Shown here: positions 38,384 to 50,500 of the stretch, one piece after another
How the letters are laid out: each line of letters begins with the position of its first letter
Position numbering within the stretch: the stretch's first letter is position 1
Translations under genes and position numbers: made by a program
The notes under the pieces: generated by a model
Seen by the model: only the letters and a program-made list of their open reading frames with translations
What the model was told of the DNA's origin: nothing
Database searches by the model: none
Assembly: GCA_026724425.1 (NCBI GenBank)
Contig: JAIUCV010000011.1
Coordinates: forward strand, 12,049,501 to 12,113,500
DNA: 64,000 nucleotides
Reading direction: 5' to 3'
Source: Erythrophleum ivorense
Taxonomy: Eukaryota; Streptophyta; Magnoliopsida; Fabales; Fabaceae

Positions 38384-39811
38384 TTTCACATAGCCATTAT
38401 TGTCCTTTTCTTTGTGTTGGCATCGGTTTGCTATGGAAGAGAACGAAGGGAGGGGCTGTTTCCCCTAACAACATGTGCGACTAGGGCTCTTCCCTTATGA
38501 TCCATTCAAGAAAAAAAGTGGCCATCCTCTCTCACAATTTCGAATAGCTTTCTGCTACTGGAAGCTTTGTTTGCTACTGTCACTATACGTGAATTAGAAA
38601 GGCCTCATTTGCTCTAATTTGTTTTTCTACCTATTCTCCATCCCTTTATATCCATTTCCCTCTCCTTTTTCCTTTCTTTTTTTCAACCCATTTTCTATGC
38701 CTCTCCTCTTCTCTTCTCTTGGTTCTTTCCTTTCATTATCTCCTCTTTCGATTAACTTCCCTTTTTTCCCTTTTTCGTCTTTCTTTTACAAAGGATTCGA
38801 GAGTGAATTTCACTCTCCCTTATGCATTTTGCTTTGTCTGTCTATCTCAATTCCTACTCCATTACTTCCTCTTTTTTGTGGCCATCCTTTTTTTGTAGCC
38901 ATTGAGAGCATACTCCTACTAGTCAATGGAAATTTATAGGGATTTGTCGGTGTCCATTGCTCCATTTTCCTATGCAAAAGTTGGTATCTCAGTTCGTTCC
39001 TCCACTTCCTTTACACAACTCCACTTTTTTGCTACTTTTGAAGGACCCAAGAATGAGACGAGAAAGGAAAGCATTGAGCTCAACAAGATGGAGGGCCTGC
39101 AAGATGTCGAGAGAGAATAAGGATAACATGGGTAGGGTTCAATAGAATGGAGCCTAGGGGGAATAAGTGACTGTGGCGTAATAGAGGAAGGGATTTAGGC
39201 TTCATAATGTGTTATTGGGTCTTTCCTTTTTCTTTTCTTTTTCTCTCTTTTTTGGGGCTAAGCCTCCCTTTTTTTGGTTGATTTTGAGCATCACTTCCTA
39301 ACTTGGTGTTGTGATGCAAGGAGAATGGACTTTCACTTTATTTTATCAACATTTTTCTTTATTTTTTTAATTTTTTGGTTAATTTTTTTTAATTTAGAAT
39401 CAAGCCTTTGGTGTTAGGTTAATGGCCTTAAGATAATGGGTCAGAGGAACTTATTAAACTCTATCGATTACAAGAGTTACTTGAATTATATGGGTTTAGG
39501 GTGTGTGGGCTAACAAATCGGGCTATGTGAGTTTTTTTTAATTCATTTTTTCCTTCTATCTTTTTTTCCTATATTGTTAATTTTTTAATTTATTTTATTT
39601 TCTTGATTTCAATTTTTTTGTTTTGTTTTGGGTCTTTTTTAGTTTTTTCCTTTCCAATTTTTCTTTTTTCCTTTTTTTTCTCTCTTTTCTTATATTTCTC
39701 TTTTTTCTGTTTATACTTTTTTACTAATTTAATTTTATTATTATATTTGAAGTATACTCGAACAAAATATAATATTCACAACTTGTTAATCATTGATTTT
39801 GAAAAAACTAA

Positions 39812-40980
39812 ACGTCTGTTTGGTATAATAAGACCTGATAGGATAAGACATAATAGGATAAAACTTAATAAAATTTTAAAATTATATAGTATTTAGTATG
39901 ATACTATATAAGATAATGTATCGTATAAGATAATACTATCATTTATTTGATAATACATTATATAATATTGGATAGGATAAAAAGTAACTTTTTTTGACAA
40001 AAATACCTTTTACTTAAAATATACACTATATTTATCTAAATTTATTGTACTATACTAATTTTTAGAGAGAAAATATGAGTGAATAGAGTTGCATATAATA
40101 CACGACGATTTGACAACTTAGGCGATATGATTCTATTTACTCACATCGGGCTGAATAACTAAAAAATAATTTGGACAGATTGTGTCGAGTTAGTCATGTT
40201 AGTCAATTTCATCTAGTCTGACCTAATTTTATGATTTTTTTTAAATATTTATTTTATAAGAACTTATATAAAAATTTTATTTTTTTAGAGGTAAAATATA
40301 ATTTTATAAGAACTTATATGAAAATTTTATTTTTTAGGAGTCAATTCATAATTTGTACCAAATATTAAGAAAAAAGTGACTTAGTTAACTTGAGAAACCA
40401 ATCTAGCTCAACCTTAGAGTAAATTGATTAGATTGAGTCTAATACTAAATTAGTTTTTATGTGATCTATCTCAATCTTATTAATTTTGTTAAGAAGTTAT
40501 TTTATAAGAATTTATATAAAAAAAAATTTTAAGGCCATTTTATAATTTTTACTAAAAATTTAAAACTAATCCAAATAACCCAATCTCACTAGTATTAATT
40601 AAACCTAGTTAGGTCCAGACATTAGATTTAGAAAAAGAAGTCTAATGCAAAATCGGGGCGAACATTAAACTATTGTAATCCCTCGCCCATATTCAATCTT
40701 ATTAGGTTAAGTTAAAATCCAACCTAGCATAGCCAATAAATATTCCCATGGGTAAGGGGTTAAAATCAGAAAGTATTAAAAATGTCTTATACATCAAAGA
40801 CCTAATTAGGCCTAATTTCACTCTTCAAGATAATATTTGGTTATACATCATTTTGATGTATAAGAGAAGTATGATGTATAAGTTTATACAATACATTATT
40901 TGCACTAAACAAGTGATAAATCCATAATATATTAAATTAATTTATACTATTAGGTTTTATATGATATACCAAATAGGCTC
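39812..40980. mobile_element. PIF/Harbinger-type (Tourist-like) element, 1.17 kb
   Basis: The ends are imperfect inverted repeats: ACGTCTGTTTGGTATAATAA on the left, and the inverse of the right end reads GAGCCTATTTGGTATATCAT; similarity continues about 30 bp. TAA flanks both sides (39809-39811 and 40981-40983), as expected for PIF/Harbinger. No transposase is encoded, so it is non-autonomous. The middle contains a duplicated TTTTATAAGAACTTATAT block (about 40250-40330). Confidence 0.65.
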
Positions 40981-40983
40981 TAA

Positions 40984-41374
40984 TGGTAGAGGTGGGTTCT
41001 ACTATTAGAAAAAGTAATACATAAAAATAAAAATAAAAATAATCATGTCAGGCACAATTTAAAATAATAACTCAAAGTCATATATATATATATATATATA
41101 TTGATGTTAACAATGTTGTATGGAAGCGTAACCCTGTCAATATGGATTCAGACATGTGAATCTGTCGGTTTAAACCTAGTGTATTAGGGAAGGTTCAACA
41201 TTTAAATTTAGGCCTACTTAAATGCAACTATAAAACCGTAAGAATCGGCCTCTTTGACACCACGAACAAAATAGTTTAGTGCAAATACACGCTTGTAAGA
41301 TTTTTTTTTAAGGCTAAACCCACTTAATCAAAGTTAAAATTTTATTTTTATACTTGACAATATTATATTGATAA

Positions 41375-41434
<60 letters not shown>

Positions 41435-44400
41435 TATGGTAATTATAATTTTTTATGAAAAATTAATCATTGTTTTTACTCAAAATTTTTAATAAAAGAT
41501 ATAAATATATAATAAAAATATATTAAATGGACCAAAAAAAAGAGCCAATCCATTTATGGAAAGCTCCAATGCTAGGTTGAAAAAAATTTGAATGAAAAAA
41601 AAAAATTGAACAAATTTAGACTTACTTTTTTTTCTTTTAAAACTAATTCCATAAATAATTGGTCCACCTGACTTGTTTTATAGCAAACTTCTTTTTTCCC
41701 CAGTAAGTACAAACCTGGGTGACGGTAAATATCATGAAAAGTTTATATACCAAGACTTATTTGATATATAAAATAAAATGAAAAATAAAATAATTTTAAA
41801 CATAAAAAATAAATCTTTTTATCTACGCTTTAACAAAATAATAAAAAATATATATTATTCAATAATAATTATAAAAATATAATAAATATTATATAAAATA
41901 AAAACGTGTTCCTTTCTTTCACTCTAAAGTATAATTATAATCAAATGATTATTAAATACTACTTGATTAGACTATGTTAAATTTTTTTTGGCATATATAA
42001 GATATTGCAAGATTAATTAAGTAGACAAGTTTGAAGTTGTGAGGAAACAACTAATAAATAATTTGAATATTTTGCCGTTGATGCACTTGTGCAATTAAAA
42101 AGGTATACAAATATGGCCCCACACAAGGTTTCATGCTTGTTTCTCTTTCTTTAAATTGTACAATTACACCATTGCTAACAATCCAAATTTGCCAATGGGT
42201 ATAAGAGGCAGCATACTTCCAAGTAAACTAGAGAACTAATTGACAAAATATTAGGAAACTTTTACTAAAGGAGGACATAACTCTCACAAATAAAGTAGAG
42301 TACTAAAAACTCAAAATTATTAGAAGAAACTAAAATATAAATGAAGTGATGTGGAAAACTGAGTCATGTTGGTAAATTTATCAATTAGGACAAGCTAAGC
42401 TTGGGCATTAAATACTTCAGGTATTTTAGAGCTAGGCTAAGAGGAGAAACTTTTTTATTTTTTACATATAGGCTATACAAATTTTAGCATTTTTCAATTC
42501 ATGTAAGATGATAGGAGAGTTTTATGAGCTGACCTTCTAACCTTGGCCTTAAGAGTTAGTCATAAAACTGTGTAGTTTTATATTATAGATTGTTCAATTT
42601 AATGGTGGCAACAGAAATTGTTTAATTTAACAATAAATATACTATAATTATTTTATTGGTAACAAATGTAATTATTTTTATATCAAATTCAAATGACACT
42701 ACAAAAGGATATTGATTTATTTTTCTAAAAACATTTGTTTTGACCCCAAAGGCTTGGCTCAATTTAGCCTTGCCCCATTATTAATTTTTGTTTTTGTTTG
42801 GTTCTAAGGATTAATTAAGCTTGGTTAATCCCAATTCAATTATAGAGTTAAATTGGATGAGATTAAATATTTTATAAATATATTTTATTTGAATTTGTTT
42901 AATAGTTTATTTTGAATTTCACCCAAAATAAAACATGTTTTAATTAGACTTTCAAATTAAACTAGTATAAAAAAAGATTGAAATTGCACTGAGCTTGTGT
43001 TCAAGTTCTTTTTTTTTTTTTAATTCAGGTCAAATCTGACAAAATTTAATTAGCTTATGATTAGATTTAACACCTTGTTTGATAGTATGAGGAAGAGGGA
43101 GATGGACAATGAATCTTTTTTTATTTAGTAGTCACATCTTGTCCAAATGCCAAAAAGAAGAAAAAATCTATTTATTTCAAATAAGCGCATGAATCTAGTG
43201 TAATTATTATATTTAATTTATTTGAAATCTATTATACTTTTATTATTATTACTTTTTCTTTTTAAAGTTATGATACAAGAGTCATTTTTCCATTATTATT
43301 TTTCATTTCAATGTGTTTTTTTCAAACTAAATATATAAATAGATTAATATTTTCATTCATTTCTATGTTATACGAAGTATAACTATTTTATTCTATTCTA
43401 CTCACATTCTTATTTTTTTTTATACCTAGTAATTTTAAATACTAATTAAGATGCAATGTTAGATTGTTGAAAAGAAGGGTGACTATTTGTGAGAGTGCCA
43501 AAACTAGATTGTGAATAAATTGCATGTTTATCGAAGTAATGCACAACTCATACTACTAATGTTTGAAGTTTAAATTTATCCTTCAATTTCCCACAACTTT
43601 GCGTCCCGCTGAAATGGAGAAGAGAATAAAAAATGTGAATAAAATAAATAAAAAGTAACACTTATATCATTATTTAAAAAAAAAAGTAACAAATATTATT
43701 AAATAATGATAATAAACACATATTAAACATTATAAAAAACTATTACTTCCCTTCTCTTTTTTCATCGCCTATAAGAATACTATTTTTTTCTTGCATATTT
43801 TTTTGGGGGTCAAAACTAGAGGTGAATAGTAAGTTTAAGACACATTGTGCCCAGTCCGAACTAAATCATGCACAGTTGGACTAGGCATCCCAAAAAAAAA
43901 CAAAAGAGTCAAGCCAAGTCACATCAATTTTAAGAGCTAGTATTACATAATTTGATTATGTGGTTTAAATAAAAAATTTAAAATATTTTATATAAAAATT
44001 TTAATTTTTTAAAAATAAAATAAAATTTTATAAAAATTTATATAAAAATTTTATTTTTAATAATTATTTATAATGTTTTAAATAAAATTTAATAAAATAA
44101 AATCAGACTATCTGCCATCAATCTAACTCTATCCAACACGATGCCCTGCCGGGCCGGACAAGCCCAAGCAACTACTTTAATTTTAAATCTCATTTTAAAT
44201 GACCCGTATACCCCTTGGTCGAAACTCACGTTTCTAGTTAATGGCCGTAGAAATACCCAAAAAAAAAAAAAAATCAAATACTGGGCTTGCACGCCATTTC
44301 CGTTTCCATGGTACATACATATGCAGACATACTGATACATTACTAGCTGAGTTGAGACATCGAAGACTAGTTCCCACAGACGCGGGACCCTCAAAACGTG

Positions 44401-44540
44401 CTTTTTCTCCTTTTCCGTCGCAGCCGATTCTGGGCACAAAGATACTTGGCATTGGGTTAGGGCAAAGTATTATTTTTACTTAAACCTTTCTAGTTGTCCT
44501 CTTCGAAAGTCATCTGAAACGAGAAGGTGTTTCCGCTGAG
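40984..44540. other. AT-rich intergenic DNA upstream of UBP14
   Basis: A compound microsatellite is listed separately. A degenerate AT-rich repeat with GC-rich edges lies at about 43825-44165 (TATAAAAATTTATATAAAAA core, similar to the middle of 39812-40980). Overlapping short open frames at 44089-44483 lie on both strands without domains. The UBP14 promoter must be in the last few hundred bases, but I see no convincing TATA box. Confidence 0.5.
41376..41434. repeat. Compound (AC)n(AT)n microsatellite
   Basis: About 18 AC units are followed directly by about 11 AT units, uninterrupted. Confidence 0.95.
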
Positions 44541-44557
44541 GGATGATGATAGACCCT

Positions 44558-47500
44558 ATGGACGTGCTTCGATCAAACCTGTCCCGGGTTCGGATCCCAG
44601 AGCCCACCAATCGTATCTACAAGCAAGAATGCTGTTTAACTTTCGATACTCCGGTAATTTCTCTTCCCCATTTCTTGTTCGGAAATGATGATGTTGAGGT
44701 CAGAGCAACTATAGTTATTTTGATTCTTCTCTCTTTCCTTTTTGGTGAATGATTTTTCATCATATTACTCAAACGCATTTCATAATTTTCCTCTTTATTA
44801 TCGGATTTGGCATGAATCTTTTTGGGCCGTCAAACAGTAGCTTTACTGTTTGGTTACTAAGAAAGCGTGATAATCTTTAAGAATACACAATCAGTATTTT
44901 CTTATCAGTTCTAACTGAATTATTTATTTGCGATACTAGCTATGGGCCAATGCTATAGTTCTTGAAAATATTGGTTTTCGGCAACTAGTTTTATACACAT
45001 TAATGATGTGTACAATAACCGTGATATATTGAACTATTGGTCACTTACCTTTTCTTTTAGTTCCCTGGATCATTCTTTGTGACCGGTAGAGTTTGCTTTT
45101 TGTTACTTTTGCAATATTAATTCTTCAGATAATATTTAGTGATTGTTCTTTTGTATTATTATCGAATTTCCTGAGGTTGGCAACCGGGAAATTTGGTTTC
45201 ATGAGCATTATAAATTGAAGATAATAAGGCAAATAGTTCAGGGTTTCCTATTGTTTCCCCTTATTTTAGTTGGAAGTTGGATTGGTATTAGTTTTTTGAA
45301 ATTACATTTTGTCTAAAGATTCACAATCCATGTAATTGATGCATTCTGGTGGTGGTATTCTTGATGAATTTCAGAGGTCAGATGGTGGACTATTCATCGA
45401 CATGTACACTTTTCTTGCTTTTGGGAAGGATTGTGTGGCTTGGAATTATGAGAAGACTGGAGATCCTGTTTATCTACATATAAAGCAGACAAAGAAGATA
45501 GTTCCTGAAGACAGGCCTTCAAAAAAGCCAACTCTCTTGGCTATAGGTATATGAATAAGAATTGTGCATGACCATGTTATGATCATGTATTCTAACTTCT
45601 AGTCCTTATGCTTTGCATTGTGTTGATACTCCTCAACATATGTTGAATCTTCATTTTATTTCTCATGCTTCAGAATAGTTGAATTTATTATTATATGCAA
45701 GGAGGCTAACGTTGCCATCCCAAGAATCATCCACAGAATTATCCACCCAACCATTTTATCATGGGAACTTGACTTCAAGTCATTACTTGCTCATTATTCT
45801 TTTAATTTTCTACTGGGTCTCTGGATTGTATTTTTCAAGTCATCACTTGTTCAGTATTCTTTTAGTTTTCACGCTTCAAGATGCAGAATCCTACAATAAA
45901 TCCATTTTTTTCCCTTTAATGAATTATGTACTCTGAAATTATTGTGTTCTAATTCTTTTTGTTTCAATTGACACACAATTTTTGAGTGTGTTTGTTACTT
46001 ATATTTCTTATTGGTGACACCAAGATATAGCACTCCTTTTCTAGGTACTAGAAAATATGGGGTTGGTGGTTTGGCTATTTTCTGAAGGCTGAGTCATTCC
46101 TTCCAATATTATAAACAATTGACTATTCTTTTCTAGATAACATATTATTATACATCTTATTAATTGGCTATTTTCTGAAGGCTGAGTCATTCCTTCCAAT
46201 ATCATAAACAATTGACTGTTCTTTTCTAGATAACATATTATTATCCATCTTGTTAATTTGTAGGTGTTGATGGGGGATTTGATAACAATGAGCCTGAATA
46301 TGAAGAAACGCACAGTATAGTTATATTGCCTGACTATATATCTCTTCCATTCCCTTCAGTGGAATTACCAGAGAAGGTGCTTGGTACCCTCCTTTTATGG
46401 TTCTTTCCTTATTCTTCCTCTCTTTTCATTATTAGAAGAGAAGTTGTATGGCAAAGAGGAGTTTGATTAGGAAAAATATTTTTATATAAAGTGAAAAGGA
46501 AGGGGAAAATGCTAAAAGTGGCATAAAATTTGACAGAAAAAAATCCAAACTATATGTGGCATTGCACCGACTGTTGGCAATATTACTAGCTCCACTACTT
46601 TTGCTTTCTCTCTCTATTTGGCCTTTATCCGCTTAATTTTCCTCGCGGTATGGCACAACTCTTAAATTAGTTACCATACTTGCTAAAAATATTGCAGGTA
46701 AGGTTGGCTGCTGATGCCATCTTACTGGCTGAGGGTGCTGAACGGAAAGAGCAAGTTGCAGCTTGGACTGCAGATAAGAAACAAGTCAGTGCATATGCAA
46801 TGAATTTACAGCAGATTGACAATGGTGTCATTATTCCTCCGTCTGGGTGGAAATGTGCCAAGTGTGAGAAGACAGAGAATCTTTGGTTAAATTTGACTGA
46901 TGGAATGATCCTTTGTGGGAGGAAAAACTGGGGTGGAACTGGTGGCAACAACCATGCTATTGAACACTACAAGGAGACAGGCTACCCTCTTGCTGTAAAG
47001 CTTGGGACTATAACTGCTGATCTGGAAGCAGCAGGTAATGCCTACTTGCTGTATATATAATGTGTTATGAGTTATGACATCATGTCCTTACTAATAATCT
47101 AATATTGATAACTTTCTTGTATGACAATCAAATTTGTAAGCGTGAAGAGTTCATACTCTTTTTTTTTATTTGTTTTTTGTTGAGGGGGGGTGGGGGGTGG
47201 GGAGGAAAACACTTGAAAGCCTATGCTACCAGCTTAATTTCATGCTCTCCCAACATGAAGGGTTGATATTTGATATTATGGTCATGTGAATTATTTCTTG
47301 GTAACAATTTTGTTTTTTTCTTGTGACAAATTTCTTTTTCTTATGACATTTTTGGATTAATTTCACTTTTGATCCCTCTATTGTCCAGATAACAATTTAA
47401 TCTATAGTTTGAATCAGAGCAATCTTATTTCTTTAATTTTCTTATTGGACCAGTTTAGTCCCTCTAGTTTCAATTAGAGAACTTTTGTCCCTATGGTTAT

Positions 47501-50500
47501 TTGAGAAAAAGTATTTAAAGACGGTAACTGTTTTTCTGACTTCTTAATGCACTAAGCCATTTTCCTTTTAATTGTTGTCTAAATTGCCTCAATCTAATAA
47601 TTAAGGGAACAGCATTGCTTTAGTTGAAACTAAAGGGACTAAAGTGCCCCAAATGAGTAAGCTAGATGGATAACATAGCTCCAGTTGAAATTAAATGGAC
47701 CGAATTGTTTTGATGAGTACTAGGGGACTGAAAAATATTTTATGTGGTTTGGCCACTTGATTATGTAGTTTTTGCAATACTAGTTGTTGCCTACTGTGGC
47801 AAGCTGGCAACTGGGTTCAAATACTAGTAGATGAGAATTTTAACTCGCAATTTCAATATTTTTATTCTAATAGAAGATTGTTTCCTAATGAAATAGAGGA
47901 GCAGATTAAAAAATATTAGGAAATGTTGAACCTATGCAGATTCTCTTACATTCTTTTGGGAGGGGGAGGTAGTTTTCCTAAACGATAATGGAACCATCTT
48001 GACATCATTACCTAGACTCATTTGTCACACTAGGACGTGCTGTTTACTTTTAGGTTTTAGCCTAAACTAAATAAATCAGTTAAACTATGTTCTAAAATAT
48101 GTACTGCAGAACGGATGTTGACTATTGATAGGAACCTTGCTATGTATACTAAGCAACACAGATAGTACAGAATAACACTGGTATTGATGATTACAATAGA
48201 ATTATGGCTTCAGGCCTAAAAGTACAACACTCCAAACTCACAAACACTCTACAGATCCCAACACAGAAGGTATAAATGGGGATATAGAATAGCAGTGGGA
48301 CCTTTGGTTGTGTGTTAAACAGGAGAAATAAGTGTACGACCACTCACACATTTGCCTCATGGGCTGAAACCAACCAAAACACAACACCACTGTACAATAC
48401 TCACACAGAACACGGCAAAAGGAGAAAAGAAGACAAGAAGCAAACAGAACCTGGCTTTCGGGAGGCCAGTACTTTCCCCGAGTCCTTGCACCAAAAAGTT
48501 CTCCTCCTTTCCCATGGCAGGTTTCCTTCTTGAATAATCTTCCGACCGCTCCCTCAGACCCTTGGTGCATAAGCCCCTGTACAATTTGTTGGTTGATGGA
48601 GTCCCACATTGGGTAGTGACAAGTAACTTTTGTGATACTCAAGTGGCATGGTCTTTACCCCTTACAAGCTGGATTTAAGGGTGGGTTTCCCATCCTTGTT
48701 TTGGTCTTCATCAAATCAAAGCTAAACCGATCTTTACGAAAAGGGCTACTTGCAAAAGGTGCGACTTAGTGGTTAGAGTGAGCGCTGTAGATTGCAGCTG
48801 TCGAGGATGCTAGCTCTTTGGGGGCAGGGCTATGATGGAGTCCCATATTGGGTAGCTATAAGTAGTTCCTATAATGCTTAAGTGGCATAGTTCTTTCCCC
48901 TTACAAGCTGGTTTTTAAGGATGGGTTCCTCATGCATGCATAGGTCTCCATCAATGGTCCATTACTCTCAGCCTCATTTCCCATGTTTCTACCTTTTTGC
49001 TGTCTGCTATAAGTCTTTATGGCAGTAATAGGTTGAGTAGGCTGACTAATCCTATCAATACCCCTGTTTCTACCTCTTTGCTGTCTGGGTAGGCTGAGTA
49101 ATCCCATCAAAACCTCCCCTAAGGAGTTTCACCTTGTCCTGAAGGTGAGAATTAGGAGTTGGGACTGGTGGCTTCTTTCCAATGGGACTTGGTTCTTGCT
49201 TCCCCAAAGAACTTAACCGAGGAGCTCCTGAAAACATACTCAAATGTTGTTGCTGCCTAACATATGTAATCCACTCAAATTTCTCTTCGTTAATTCTTTA
49301 CCAAGGTGTTGCTAATTAGTTGAAGCATAATTGTAGCCACCACTCTTCACAACCATAAGTGGCGGATTTACCCATTGGAGAAATAGCCTATGAGCGCGAT
49401 CACTTCAACTCCAATGATGTATGGATTATAAAAACTCTCTCCTATTTTTTCCAAATGAACTCTAAGCCATCGGTTGATCCTATGGAATTTATTTCCACTC
49501 ATTTAGTAGATGTGTGCCCATGCTCTCTGTTTGAAACCAATAGGATTTTGCTCTGGCTTTCCAAGAAAAATCTGAAACAGACATCTGCTCCCCCAAATGG
49601 AAGGAAACATTGCACAATTTGAAAACCGTCGTGTTGAATTGCCTTTACACTCCTCAGCTTGTTATTGAATAGATAAATTCTCTCTGTTGATAGACCAGCC
49701 AAGACTTGGGCTCCTCTATAATGCAGCTAACTTGGGAATTCTCCATAATTGTGGCATCTGTGACAATTACTCTGGTAATAATAGCATCCTTATGTCTTCC
49801 CAAATTCTCAGTGGTAGAAACCATTGCACAGAAATCTTCTTTAATAATTGAGATGGCCATAGTTGACCAGCAATCCCCACTAGCCCACTGTAATGACCAG
49901 TCAACTTTAGCCCTGCAACAAGAAGATGGTGTCCCCTCATCCAATACAGAATCAGCAAACAAAATGTCAGAAAGAAACCCCAAAGCATTATTCTTTGCTG
50001 GATGATCAAATATTGCAGTGTTCTTCTCTAGAATCAAAACAAAGATTACAACAACTCTATCACTGTGTGGTTTCTCATATATTCTCATGGGTTTGATTCC
50101 AATAAACAGCACAGGCAGCAACATGAATTCCTCGACTCCTTATATAAAAAATTTGATGAAATCTTGCACTTATACCAGGATCAAAACCAGTAGGAAAGGC
50201 ATGATTACTTACAAATCCCAAAATCTTCCAAAGTGCTGTCACCCCTTTGCCGTCATCGTCTTCTTCCCCTTGCATCAAAATTATACTGACTATTTCTCCA
50301 GCAATTTGTCCTAGACTATTCGGCATCACAGCAACGCTTCAATTCCCTGCTCCTAGCTTTTTCAGTGTCAGATGGATGAGGAATTTCTTTTGGTCTGTTG
50401 GGCGCTGAAGCTGTGAAAGAAGCTGACTTTTTTCCCTTCCTTTGATGAACTTCTTTGGTCATTGATGAGCTTAAGGTCTGTGTGGTCTTGATAGATCAAG

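Larger units (their letters stand above)
27764..39780 (+). mobile_element. Long LTR-like element (probable gypsy solo LTR), split by copia
   Basis: The 5-bp target duplication ACTTG flanks the segment (27759-27763 and 39781-39785). It starts TGTCACACCC and ends ATATTCACA, giving TG...CA ends as in LTRs; TGTCACACC-type starts are common in plant gypsy LTRs. Removing the inserted copia element and one TTTCA copy leaves about 4.56 kb. I see no gag/pol, primer-binding site or second LTR belonging to it, so a solo LTR is the simplest reading. The parts at 28250-29100 and 39200-39750 are strikingly T-rich on the plus strand. Open frames at 38296-39145 lack domains. Confidence 0.6.

Noticed and set aside
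38619..38939. 106-residue open frame
   Set aside because: T/C-rich low-complexity Phe/Pro/Ser peptide inside the LTR-like element; no domain.
44089..44483. Overlapping frames of 64-116 residues on both strands
   Set aside because: Mutual shadows in the UBP14 upstream region, without domains or leader features.
48238..48642. 134-residue minus-strand frame, with a relative at 51289-51687
   Set aside because: Both are read-throughs of the two LTRs, which explains their similarity; not a gene pair.
49654..50124. 156-residue minus-strand frame as a host gene
   Set aside because: It sits between LTRs of the intronic element, has no domain I recognise and no splice support.
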